Assembly (NCBI RefSeq): GCF_002865645.1 | Contig: NW_020194546.1 | Location: forward strand, 372,001-436,000 | Source of the DNA: Hyaloscypha bicolor E | Taxonomy: Eukaryota > Ascomycota > Leotiomycetes > Helotiales > Hyaloscyphaceae | Direction of reading: 5' to 3' | Length of the DNA stretch: 64,000 nt | Shown: piece after piece, positions 45,474 through 55,750 of the stretch | How positions within the stretch are numbered: position 1 is the first letter of the stretch | Layout: every line of letters begins with the position of its first letter | Made by a program: the position numbers and the translations under genes | The notes under the pieces: model-generated | Databases searched by the model: none | Seen by the model: only the letters and a program-made list of their open reading frames with translations | What the model was told of the DNA's origin: nothing

Positions 45474-46004
45474 GCGAAGAGAGATGAAAAGATGGAAATT
45501 AAACAGGAAATGGGGACGCCCTTCAACGTTTTCTTAACGGCGCTACCTGCGTTTTAGCGGTGTGGATCTTACCCAAACCACGACGCGTCATCACGTGTTC
45601 TGAACAGATACTTCACTTGAGCTCTGCAGAGTCCGAATGACCAAGGGGCTCTATGAGAGTTGGCGTGCTTGTTCTAAGAGTGATGGTTATCGACTTGCAT
45701 TCTTTTGGTGAACTGTGGTTCACGACGCAATGGATAACCACGTGCCATTTGAGCAAGGTAAACAACCTAAGATGCGTGCTTCTTGCAAGGTAGCACAGTG
45801 ATCTTGTCTTGTCGTCAAGTCCACATGAATTCTATGCACATTTTCCGTTTCCATCGATAAAAGCAATCTGAGAACTCCATGCGCTGAAAGGCAATGACCA
45901 AGTTAAAGATTCAAAAGTAGGGGGTATGTTCGGTGTTGTAAGCAAGGGAGTTTTTGTGTCCAGTCTAGCATCCCATGCAGCTTATCCCTAATACCACCTA
46001 GAAC
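45474..46004. other. Intergenic, no gene seen
   Basis: About 530 bp between the pseudogene's 5' end and the stop of the luciferase-domain gene. No feature was recognised. Confidence 0.35.
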
Positions 46005-46928
46005 CTAATGCTCAGTCGCGTAAGATCCGGTATCTCTTTCTAAAAGAGAATCCTTCTCAGCCTTCACTTCAAATTGCTCGCCAGACACCCAGAAACCAGC
46101 TGCTTCGATGATCCGACAGACAACGTCCAGTTCAGTTCGATCTCGGGGAGCGTAGACCATGATGAACTCGCGAGGGACATATTGTTTCATCCAACCGCCC
46201 CTTGCAAGAGGATGTCTCTCACCCCAGCCCTTCTCCAGCACGACCTTGGCGTCATCTGGGTGCAGGTTCATATGCATGCTTCGATCGCTATGGTGAACGT
46301 GGCAGATCTCACCACGACAGGTGGGATTGATCGGATCACGGGCAAAAAGGGCGAGCCCCTTCTTCTCGAAACATGAAGTGCCAACACGGAAGGAGTTTGG
46401 GTGCCTGACCACGAGATTCTCCAGACTCGTACGCAGCATTTTGTACATCTGGGCACACCCCGGTTGATCCAGTTGCCGTTGAGGCGCGATTCCTGCTATC
46501 TTGGGTCGTGGACCAGTCCGCTCCGGGAGCCAAGTATGAGCCCGTTGGTAGTAGCCTGTCACAGGATATATCTTTTCGGAGAAGGTCGCTGGCGTGTATG
46601 GATCAGACAGCGCAAAGAGACGGAGGTATGCGATTTTGAGGTAGCCCAGGAAAGTGGACGGAGTTCCTCCAGGTCCGAGGTTGAGGAAGTTCTCATAGTC
46701 ATTGTAGATTATGAAGGGCAATGGTGCCAAAGCCAGTAAGGTGCAAGTCAGGGATGGTTGGAGAACCTGGATGCTGATGATGATGGCAAGTATTGCTGAA
46801 ATGAGAGATGGGCCGGTCAGGGTAATCTGGAGGATAGAATGCTGGGTCATCGACATCGGAGGGTCAAATGGTGCGTCGGCTTCCTGGAAAATGACCCGAG
46901 TCGTTGTGGTTGAGCTTGCGACCTCCAT
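46005..46928 (-). CDS. Membrane-anchored fungal luciferase-domain protein
   Basis: Single exon, 307 aa. Residues about 30-75 form one or two hydrophobic segments (ILQITLTGPSLISAILAIII and TCTLLALAPLPFIIY), so it is probably membrane-anchored with a cytosolic or lumenal C-domain. The C-terminal half has the family block EICHVHHSDRSMHMNLHPDD, then KVVLEKGWGERHPLA, VPREFIMVYAPRDRTEL and IIEAAGFWVSG. Filamentous fungi carry several such proteins, named after weak similarity to a basidiomycete luciferase domain. Light production is not implied, and the true activity is unknown. The HVHHS and MHMNLHP histidines may bind metal. Confidence 0.8.
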   Translation of the reverse strand: MEVASSTTTTRVIFQEADAPFDPPMSMTQHSILQITLTGPSLISAILAIIISIQVLQPSLTCTLLALAPLPFIIYNDYENFLNLGPGGTPSTFLGYLKIAYLRLFALSDPYTPATFSEKIYPVTGYYQRAHTWLPERTGPRPKIAGIAPQRQLDQPGCAQMYKMLRTSLENLVVRHPNSFRVGTSCFEKKGLALFARDPINPTCRGEICHVHHSDRSMHMNLHPDDAKVVLEKGWGERHPLARGGWMKQYVPREFIMVYAPRDRTELDVVCRIIEAAGFWVSGEQFEVKAEKDSLLERDTGSYATEH

Positions 46929-49368
46929 GACCTATTGATTGTTAACCGACTGGAGGGATGGATAGAAGGGGCGTTGTGTGCTGACTTGGCTGCTTCTTGG
47001 TTGCTTGACGTCAGTGATCGTGCCGCCTGTCACATTCAGTAGCTTCAATGCTCGAGAAGAATAGCAAGAGCTCAAAGAAGGGATCCTAGCAGTCACGTGG
47101 AAGTGCAAGAATTGAAGAAGACGTATTCAGCAATGTGGAAATGGGACGGTTCTTGAGGGTCTCAAAGCTGATGACTACAGCAACACGAGGTCTCAACAAG
47201 AGTACGATGTGAGGCACTGCACCACGAATTGATCTTATATTGATGACTGAGACAAAAATGACTGGATATCCCTAAAAGGAGACTCAAGTTTACGTCTGCG
47301 GAAAACGGGAGAGGTCTTGAGCCGGCGTGGCGAAGGAAGCAGAGATAACAGTCAGACGGGCAAGGGAAAGGGAAAGGGACGTCTTTTTAAAGAAGGGGAC
47401 CTGGCTAGTCGACTATCGGCCGTTGGCGGTTTCCTCGTGGGCCCATTTCTTGGTTCGTCCCCATCCCCTTCTGCGGGACAATCCAATGCATGGAGCGAGA
47501 AAGCGCTGTGAGCATCATCGGAACGCCGCAATCGGATTTTTGTGTCACGGGAAGAGCAAACTTGAGCTGGAAGATCGTCACTTGACATAACATCCTGCCC
47601 TAATTGGCCAACGTGGGGGATCCCAGAGGCCGCCGCGATGTTTTCGACGGAGGTCGTATGATCGACAGCGAAACGGAGCAGGAGCACAGTCAGTGGCTTG
47701 GGAGAACGCGGGGCCAGTGAGAACCCATGCAACGAGCTCGAATCGGCCATTATTGGTACATGATGGGGCTCTGGAAAGCATCCTTGTAGCATCTTGCCCT
47801 GGTCTCCGCCTCCACCTTGCTGCTGGCGAGGATGGGAAGCAGAAGAGGGGTCCCAGCAACGGCGCGGGCTGCAGAGCTTGCATCACAAGTGCAGCAGGAA
47901 CAGAGTGAGCGGGCTGAGCTGGAATGCCCCCCGATAGGGTGCAGACTCGCCAGAGGGCCACGGCAGGGTGCACAGGCAGACCGATGAAAGCGGTCATTGG
48001 CGTCAGGAGGGGCAGGCCTGGGCAGCAACCAGCCAGCGATGGCAATGTCAATTGCAACCCTGGTCTGGCGTTTCTGCGTCCTCACCGTGGCAGCAGGTGG
48101 CACGCGACTCGACGGGACACTGCAGCTGAAAGGCTGCAAAGAGAATGGGCGTGGGATTGATTTGAGAAGCGTGAGAAGCGTGAGAAGCGTGTGAGGGCGC
48201 GAGAGGCGTGAGAGGCGTGAGAGGCGTGAGAGGCGTGAGAGGCGTGAGACGTGTGAGAGGCGTGGAAGTCAAGTGAGGGGCCCGACCACATGCGGTCTTT
48301 TGCTTGCGGTTGCGGTTGCGTGCGGTTGCGGTAGGGCTGGCGGCATGTACCAACTCAGCAGCTGAAGCGAAAGAGCCGAAAACCCCGAAACCAAAACCGG
48401 CAAGTTTGCCGATCCCATGCGTCCCCCCCCCTTGGGCTGTTCTACCTAGTGTCAGCTCCAGCATCAGTTTCTCTCAAAGCTTTCGTTTGTCTGGTATATG
48501 TCGAGAAGACTGCCCTGCTCTTCTTCAATGCCTGCTCCCATCCAGCAGCAGCATCATCGCCGGCCAAGACTTGGCTTGGCTTGGCTCCGCTCACTCGCTC
48601 GCTGTCATTCTGGATTACAGTACTGTAACTCAGAGCTGCTGCACGGTGAAGGCTCCCTGAAGCAGGCCCGCCTCCCAGCCTAGAACCTATCGGATTTCAT
48701 TGCGGACACCAGAGGCGGTCAGTCCTTTCTTGTTACCTCATTTTCATGTTTCCCACCTCGTTCTCTCACCTCTCTCGATCGCTTTCGAGGACTGACGTTG
48801 CACTCCGCCTGCCAGTCAGACCTCCCACTTGCCGACAGCGGCCGCCGAATCTTTGAGAAGACCAGTCCAATTGACAACCTACGAAAGATCCCACAACATG
48901 ATCCTCCTCGATGCCGCCGGCTTGCGTGGACTGCAGCACAAAAGAACAGCGTGTTCCTGATCGGACCAACAAACCATGGCGCTGCTGCAAACTCGAATAA
49001 AGACGTTGTCGCGGGGTGGAAAACCCCCACGTCACGTGAAGCCGGGCCCCCAAAGTGTCGTGGGCGTCGTCGCTAGGCCAACCATGTTGCACCTTCACTT
49101 AGCTGGTAAACATGGCCAGCCAAGCAAGGCAAGTAAACTTTCAAGGTTCGCCTTTCCATTGCCAGATTTTCAGTCTCCGTCTCAAAGTCATCCTCTGCGA
49201 ATTGTTACAGAATCTCAAGTCTTCTCACTGTGCCATTAACTGAATGCATGGCATGTTTGCCGCATGAGACTACAAACAAGAGTAAGTCTTGCTCTGTCAC
49301 GTTCAGTACAGATACTTATCGTTCCTGCAGACAACATTCCACTGCAATCAGCCGACACTTGCTCAGGA
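46929..49368. other. Long intergenic region / leader of the DUF3405 gene
   Basis: About 2.4 kb. Low-complexity GC-rich sequence and short spurious frames occupy 47.3-48.7 kb. A 49-bp intron-like segment (GTAAGTC at 49282 to CTGCAG at 49330) lies in the leader just before the DUF3405 start. No gene is supported. Confidence 0.4.
48166..48262. repeat. 9-bp tandem minisatellite (GTGAGAGGC)
   Basis: About ten copies of a 9-bp unit, first as GTGAGAAGC and then as GTGAGAGGC, with two variant units. The opposite strand can be read as a Ser-His-Ala repeat, which looks like an artefact of the period being a multiple of three. Confidence 0.85.
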
Positions 49369-51882
49369 ATGGCTGGCTTCAACTCCCTCAACCCCCTGAC
49401 TGTCACAAAGCGGTCATCCCCTTCAAAATACTCCAAAATCGATACTCGAATGCCCAGACGGCGAGAACGCGATCTTGAAAAACATGATTACTCTGACGAT
49501 TCAGATGATGAGTCCGATTACTCCTCCGATGCATCCTCGCCTGTTTCTTCCCGAGAGACATCTGGCTCCTACTCATCGAACCGACCAATGTTACGGAGGA
49601 AGTCGTCAGCAGGTTCCCAGAGACCTGCATACTCAAGATACAGACTTCCAAACAGGGTTATGCGGTACTTGTGCTTAGCACTGATCTCCACGATTGTTAT
49701 TTTCATGTTAAGCTTAGTTCGAATGAGTGTTGTGTCCTCGCGGCGAGTAGAAGCTGGAGATCTTGGGAAACGGCCACCACCCCCACCCGAGCCGTGGAAG
49801 TCGTTCAAGTTCCTATCGAGATATTACGGTGGCATCAGGACCCTGGTACCATTATCGGAACGCCAGCCAGAGTATCCGTCTGCAGCTGATGAACTGCCTG
49901 CCTCGAACGAGACGACCACTATCCCAATCCGAGAAATTCCGTCCAGCAAACCATTTGACGCATTCAAGCACCAAGCCTCGGAATCTTATTTGAGCGAACA
50001 TGCCCCAGTTCAGGAATGTTTTCTTGATTTAGAATCAACCATTCGCATTCCCCAACTGCAATACTATCAGGGCAGGCCCAGCGGTTTCCCTGATAATGTG
50101 GTAGGATCTTATGAACTGCTTGGCCTGCCGGAGGATATTTGTTTCGAACGATTTGGAAGATTGGGACCTTACGGCTTCGGATACTCTTCGAAGTATGGAG
50201 GTACCGATACAGGTGAACATGGAGACACGGAAGGATCAGGTTCGGTCTGGGTAGATAACTCGGAGCCTGGGCTCAACCAGGTTGACTATAGAAAGGTTAA
50301 CTGGGGAGCTGCTCAGAAGAAGTGCTACGAAGCCAATATTGCACGATTCGGGCCACAATCTCCTCTCGTCGACCTCCCCACAACATTTTCCGTCCTTGGC
50401 CAAGATACCGACAGGACGGAGAAGCAGGATGTACACCCAAGATCAACTTTAGATGCGAGAGCCAATACTACGTTGAATGAAAAGTATCTGCCTCGTACTG
50501 CTGTGGTGGTTCGTGTATGGGATGATTTTGCGTATCGGGAGGAGGATATAATTAACCTCAGGGCAATGGTTTCGGAGCTGTCTCTGAGCTCGGGTGGAGA
50601 GTACTATGTCCATCTTCTTGTTCAAGTCAAGGATGAAGCAAGACACCCAATCTGGGCGGATCCTGAAACATATCAGCAACATTTGGCCGAGTGTGTGCCT
50701 GATGAATTCCGCGATATTGCAACATTATGGAGCGAAACGCAGATGCTCATGTTATATCAGGGCATCTTCGATACCTTTACCCGTGGTCTTCCCGTGCATG
50801 GCCCTTATCGAGGTCTACAAATGGCAATGCAGCATTTTGCCCAAAGGCATCCCGAGTATGACTTCTTTTGGCATTGGGAAATCGATATTCGTTATACTGG
50901 CCACTACTACAACCTGTTCTCACAGGTCGAGTCATGGGCCAAGAAGCAGCCACGGAAAGGGCTTTGGGAGAGGAGTGGCAGGTTCTACGTTCCCTCGGTC
51001 CATGGATCTTGGGAGGACTTCAAGCAGATGGTTCGCGTTCAAACGGAGATGGGCACAGAGAACGCTGAAGACATGTGGTCTGGCGTCAAGGGAGCTAAGG
51101 TGCAACCGAAAGGCGACAAGCCAATCTGGGGCCCCGAACGGCCCCAAGACCCCGAGGACTGGTTTGAGGTCGAGCTTGACCCCAAACCTGTGGGTAGCTA
51201 CGACAGGGATAAGTATGCGTGGGGAGTTGGTGAAGACGCTGATCTTATAACTTTCAACCCTCTCTTCGACCCCGAAAAAACGACTTGGTTCCTGGCAAAC
51301 GATATCACAGGATATAACGCCACCGATAGACTGCCTCCTCGTCGAGCAGCGATTGTTACGTCTTCGAGGATGTCAAAACGACTTCTCAGAACGATGCACC
51401 GCGAGACGGCATTCAAGAAACATCATGCGTTCTCCGAGATGTGGGCTCCCACAGCTGCATTGCACCATGGATATAAAGCCGTCTACGCCCCGCATCCCAT
51501 GTTTGTGGACAGAGAATGGCCCACGCCGTATCTGGCAGGAGTTTTGAATTCAGGGAGGAATGGTGCAACTGGGGGTGCAAGAACAAGTGTGTTTGGCGAG
51601 AGGGAGCACAATCTGTTGGGCATGACTTGGTATTATAATGCTGGGTTTGCGCCGAATCTTTGGAAGAGATGGTTAGGGTTGAAGGTCAACAATGAGGGTG
51701 GTGAAGAATTTGAATTGACGGTTGATGAGGGCAGAAGCGGCAATGGTGTGAATGAGATGAGAGGTGGAGAAGGGAGAATGTGTCTCCCTCCCATGCTCTT
51801 ACATCCAGTGAAGGATGTGGAGTTGCCCGTGGAGGGAACAAGGGAAGAGGAAGATGTACCGGAAAGTGACCCTAGTGCCTGA
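49369..51882 (+). CDS. DUF3405 type II membrane protein (Golgi glycosyltransferase-like)
   Basis: Single coding exon, 837 aa. The frame is open from 49264, but an intron-like stretch (49282-49330) covers that start, so I use the ATG at 49369 (MAGFNSLNPL). A short cytosolic, Ser/Asp/Arg-rich tail of about 100 residues precedes a single membrane segment (YLCLALISTIVIFMLSLV), giving type II topology. The large lumenal domain has LPRTAVVVRVWDDFAYREED, YYVHLLVQVKD, MLMLYQGIF and YDFFWHWEIDIRYTGHYYNL, the core of fungal DUF3405, then FFDPEKTTWF-like and MWAPTAALHHG blocks. A Golgi glycosyltransferase role is proposed for the family and unproven. The acidic WHWEID could serve as a metal-binding site. 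Confidence 0.88.
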   Translation: MAGFNSLNPLTVTKRSSPSKYSKIDTRMPRRRERDLEKHDYSDDSDDESDYSSDASSPVSSRETSGSYSSNRPMLRRKSSAGSQRPAYSRYRLPNRVMRYLCLALISTIVIFMLSLVRMSVVSSRRVEAGDLGKRPPPPPEPWKSFKFLSRYYGGIRTLVPLSERQPEYPSAADELPASNETTTIPIREIPSSKPFDAFKHQASESYLSEHAPVQECFLDLESTIRIPQLQYYQGRPSGFPDNVVGSYELLGLPEDICFERFGRLGPYGFGYSSKYGGTDTGEHGDTEGSGSVWVDNSEPGLNQVDYRKVNWGAAQKKCYEANIARFGPQSPLVDLPTTFSVLGQDTDRTEKQDVHPRSTLDARANTTLNEKYLPRTAVVVRVWDDFAYREEDIINLRAMVSELSLSSGGEYYVHLLVQVKDEARHPIWADPETYQQHLAECVPDEFRDIATLWSETQMLMLYQGIFDTFTRGLPVHGPYRGLQMAMQHFAQRHPEYDFFWHWEIDIRYTGHYYNLFSQVESWAKKQPRKGLWERSGRFYVPSVHGSWEDFKQMVRVQTEMGTENAEDMWSGVKGAKVQPKGDKPIWGPERPQDPEDWFEVELDPKPVGSYDRDKYAWGVGEDADLITFNPLFDPEKTTWFLANDITGYNATDRLPPRRAAIVTSSRMSKRLLRTMHRETAFKKHHAFSEMWAPTAALHHGYKAVYAPHPMFVDREWPTPYLAGVLNSGRNGATGGARTSVFGEREHNLLGMTWYYNAGFAPNLWKRWLGLKVNNEGGEEFELTVDEGRSGNGVNEMRGGEGRMCLPPMLLHPVKDVELPVEGTREEEDVPESDPSA

Positions 51883-52006
51883 TTAATGTAAGATTTGGAC
51901 AGCGGCGTTTTGAGCGTTTTGAAGGTATAGGCGAAGGGTTTTGGTGTAGATAGTTCACGAAGACATGATTCGACAGCGATGATATTTTCCAGAGCCATTT
52001 GTCATA

Positions 52007-53190
52007 TTATTCCTGCTCTGGTGTGGTTTCATGATTGTCATCCTTTTTCTTGGACTTCTTGAAATGCTCTTTGCCCTCCGAGATGTACGCCTCAACTTTT
52101 TGACCTGCGAAACTCCTCCCATCCATTACTCCAACGCACGCTCTAGCCGCCTCCGAATTTGAAAACCTAACGCTTGCAACTCCTTCCTCCTCCATGTCAA
52201 AGAGGACCACATTCGTAACTTCTCCCAGTTTACTGCACTCCTCTCTGATATCTTCTTTGATATCCAATATTGCAGCTGGGTCTTCCGCCAGTTCCTCCAG
52301 TGTGAACATATGCTTCAATATGACCACCTTGTCCCATCTTGAGCTAGTTTCCATAACGCTGGAAGGCTCGTCATCACTCCAGTCGGCTAACCGGGCATCC
52401 AACTTCTGCGTCTTCTTGATGATCTTTTGTTTGTCCTTCATGCTCGTCTTCGGTTTTTCCTTCTCCTCCCCTCCATCGTTGTGCTGAACTTTCTTGTAGC
52501 TTGACTCCGCAGCTTGAACCCTCATCTTGCCGTTTGTCTTGCCTCCTATCCTAAACTCTGTATCGTCCAGTAACATCATTGCCATATCCACGGACGGGGC
52601 TTTGAAGAATACGATTAATGCATCGCCCTTGAAAGCTCCCTTCTCATCTGTGTAAAGTTTGATGCGGGGCTTTCCGCTATCGATTTCTTCTGCAATTACA
52701 CCACATTTGCGAGAAAACACCTCCCGGACTTCTTCGACGGTCACATCATGCGGGAGGCCGGTAACGTAAACAGCTGTGTTGGCTCGGGGAGGGAGAGGTG
52801 CTTTGGTCTTCTTGGGTACTTTTGCGGCTCGTCCTCCTTCCTGTTATTTGTTAGCTTTGAATGTTAAGAGGGGGTGAGCCAGACATCTTCGCCATTCACG
52901 TATTCCTTCTTGCGCTTCCTCTTCAAGGCCTCCACAGGCTCTGCCTCGTCCACACCAGACACCCTGTATGCCTTTTGCTGCTCTTCTAATAACGCCTCTT
53001 CAACAACTGGGATCCATCTCTTGATCGTATCATCGAACTCAAACTCCGCACCATCCTCTTGGACAAGGATGAATTTGTTGTCGAGTTTCGAGTATGAGAT
53101 CCTGTCGTCGGCATCGAATTCTTCTGGGTTTGTGGGGAAGGATGACCCTCCATAGTTGTGCTCTTGTCTTTGCTCCATTGTTAAAGTCAT
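52007..53190 (-). CDS. Tat-SF1/Cus2-like U2 snRNP splicing factor
   Basis: Two exons, 53190-52885 and 52840-52007, 379 aa. Residues 25-60 (KFILVQEDGAEFEFDDTIKR) match the N-terminal Tat-SF1 segment. RRM1 begins ANTAVYVTGLPHDVTVEEVR with RIKLYTDEKGAFKGDALIVF as its RNP1 region. A Lys-rich linker has KKTQKLDARLADWSDDE. RRM2 is the UHM-like domain WDKVVILKHMFTLEELAED, ending VASVRFSNSEAARACVGVMD and RSFAGQKVEAYI; the usual UHM Arg-x-Phe appears as RSF. Homologues help U2 snRNP and the branch-site factor SF3b1. The start codon is 98 bp from the pogo/Fot1 fragment. Confidence 0.92.
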
Positions 53191-53288
53191 GAAGCCTGGG
53201 AAGCCTGGACTCGAAGTCGAAGAAGGGTAGTTGCGACAGAGCTGAGGGAAAAAGATATCGACACCTAAGGCACAAAATTACGAAGGTA

Positions 53289-53720
53289 GAAGGGTTCACT
53301 CGCCAACCGCCCAAACTACTCAACCGCCCAAAATCGCTACCTTCAAAAAATCATAATTCAATACCCATATAATATTTTACTACCAAATTAATTGTTTTCT
53401 GAAGCTTTTTTAGCCCCTCAACATGCCTGTAAAAAAAATCACTATACTGAATTCGCGGACGATCCCAACGAGCTCTCTGAGAGCGTGCGATTACAGATGG
53501 CCCATAACGATTATCTCGATTACAATACTAGCAAGAAGACTAAATCCATTCGAAAATGCGCGAGAGAGTATGGAATTGCATACGAAACCCTTCGAGATCG
53601 AATTAATAGAGCGAAATCAAAGGAACAAGATACAGCGGCAAGATAGCATTTATTAGCGAGGCAAGAAGCGGTCATTTAGTATCGGTTCACCAGGAACGCG
53701 TAGCACCGTCACGTAATCGT
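53289..53720 (+). mobile_element. Truncated pogo/Fot1 transposon with broken transposase
   Basis: The 5' terminal repeat starts GAAGGGTTCACTCGCC after a TA (53287-53288). The transposase start lies near 53422. One indel in a run of eight A shifts the frame; then FADDPNELSESVRLQM and SIRKCAREYGIAYETLRDRI show the psq-type helix-turn-helix of Fot1/pogo DNA binding. A TAG at 53644 stands where related proteins have Gln, and another TAG follows at 53677. No catalytic DDE part and no 3' terminal repeat were found, so only about 430 bp remain. Confidence 0.85.
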
Positions 53721-53865
53721 GGAATGCTATTTGCGTAAGTTGGTGAAGTGGTTGTTATTCAGAAGTAAGGATCGCAGTATCGTAGTATTGATATGCGATC
53801 CCTAAATCTGCTAAGCCTAATGGGGACTAGCTACCGGTCGAGTCACCTATGCGATGCGAGGTCAC

Positions 53866-53952
53866 ATGATCGTTGCCCGTTGCCCATGTCCCGTTGCCTC
53901 TAGTTGCCTCCACGTTACATGACTGCGTCACATGACTGCGTCACATGACTGT
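53866..53952. repeat. Short tandem repeats at the euchromatin edge
   Basis: GTTGCC units recur several times (53874-53908), followed by almost three copies of the 13-bp unit CATGACTGCGTCA (from 53918). They lie just before the AT-rich block begins. Confidence 0.75.
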
Positions 53953-54809
53953 CAATAACCATAGCTGTACCAACATTTAGTATTATATTCGAAAAACGCA
54001 AGTTACTAATTCTTACCCTAAAGAAAATTCAATAAGAAATATTATTATAAGAATGCAAAAAACCTTCTAATATACTCTCTTATATTAAGCCATATATTAT
54101 ATAAGATATTTAATTAATTATATAAGAATTAGTAAGAAATAGAAATAGTAGAATAAAAATCATAAGAAAATACTAAAAATACTACTAAATAAATAATTTT
54201 GGTAATACTATATAGTTTTAAAGTAATATATAACTATTAAGAAATTGAGATATAATAAGTATATAGACAGATATTAGATATTATAGATCTAGTTTCCTAT
54301 TTTAGGTAAAGCTTATAATTAGAATTATATAAGTAATTAGAATTATATGAATTATATAAAATTATATTTCCTAGTTAAGTAAAGTACTTTATAGGCTTAG
54401 CTAAGTATTAGGAAATATATAAAGAGATACTTCTAGCTTTAGAAAAGGGTATTAATTAGTCTTTTATTAGAATTAATTCTTGGAATTAGTTATATTTATA
54501 ATTATTACTCTATAGCTTATTTATCTTAACTACTTATATATTATCTTACTATTATATATCTTATATTCTAATTAATTTAACTTTTAAAAAATAGTTTATT
54601 ATAAGATAATTAAGCTATTAATAAACAAAAATATTAATAGCTAGAGTATTAACTAGAAGAAGCGCCTCTATTACTACTAGGGTAATCTAATCAGGTATCT
54701 AGGGAAGTATCTAGTTAAGTATTCTTTATATTACCTAATTAGGAAAAGGAAATAGAACTCAGATATTCCTAGAACTAGCTAGTAAAATAATAATAATAGA
54801 GAAATTAGT

Positions 54810-55485
54810 AGCGGCTTACTATTATATTATTGAGTTAGAAATAGAGATATAATAGAAAGAAGATCTAGAGAAGCTAAAAGCTCAGATCTATTATTTTAAA
54901 GATATTTAGATACCCGATATAAAATCCGTTATATTTCCGGTAGTATTTTTAGTTCAGAGAGCTCTAAAAACCCGAGAACTGCCTATTTACTAGGAAAAGA
55001 ATATTAAAAAAGCCTAGGACTTCTTTTATTAAATAAAGTTAAAATAATATAAAGATAATAGAATTATCTAGGCTACTAATATAGTAAAAGTTATATATTA
55101 TATTTCTTATTTTAAGAATATAGCCAGGAATATCTAAAAATATAAGAAATAATTAATAGATATTAATATTATAAATTAGAAGATCTTTATTAAGTTTATA
55201 AAGAATTCTATTTTGAATTCAGAAAACTATAATAATAATATTCTTACTAAATTTAAGAATACTAAATAATAACTAGATTAAAGTATTTAAAGCTTTATAT
55301 CTTATTTAAATAGCTTATTAAATAACTTGAAATATATGAGTTTATTATAAAAATAGAATAACTTATTTAATAGCTTGAGATAAAAGATTTAAAATAAGAT
55401 TAATTATTAAGGAAATATTTTATAAGAAAAAGAAAAGCTTATTTCTATAGCTATAAGAATTAAGAATAATTTAAACTATTACGAA
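54810..55485 (+). mobile_element. Outer Ty3/Gypsy element: degenerate gag part
   Basis: On the plus strand a gag-like protein can be followed through many stops: AQDFFYQVKLKYYKD..., then KIFIKFIKNSILNSEN, then SFISYLNSLLNNLKYMSLL and an Asn/Lys-rich end (IAIRIKNNLNYY). It stops where the inner element's left LTR begins. Its own 5' LTR and true start could not be found; it probably extends left of 54.8 kb. Confidence 0.6.
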
Positions 55486-55750
55486 TATAATATTTAGGGC
55501 TTGGAAAGTAAGGTAAAAGATTTCTTATAAAGATAATTTAAAGCTAAGAAAGAGAAAACTAGAATACAGGAGGCTATAAGAAAGTATATATATCCTATAG
55601 TATACTAGTCCCAAAGGGGCTTAGCCTTCTAAATATCTCTAATATATTTCAAGTATACTTCCCTAGTAAGGCAGCTATATTATATATATCTAAAAGGTAT
55701 CTAGTATCTAGTAAGGTATCTCAGATACCAGGTATCTAGGAATTATAATA
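55486..55750 (-). repeat. Left LTR (3' LTR) of the inner Gypsy element
   Basis: Begins TATAATATTTAGGGC and ends GGAATTATAATA. It aligns without net gaps to 61870-62134; the differences seen are transitions, as expected after RIP. The original TG...CA ends are no longer visible. Confidence 0.85.

Noticed and set aside
48166..48262. Possible CRISPR array
   Set aside because: Units are 9 bp with no unique spacers, and the genome is eukaryotic.
48082..48291. Minus-strand frame coding a Ser-His-Ala repeat protein
   Set aside because: It is the 9-bp minisatellite read in frame; no start context, splice signal or homologous domain supports a gene.
48301..48332. TTGCGG repeats as a telomere-like tract
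   Set aside because: Only a few imperfect units, and not the TTAGGG of filamentous ascomycetes.
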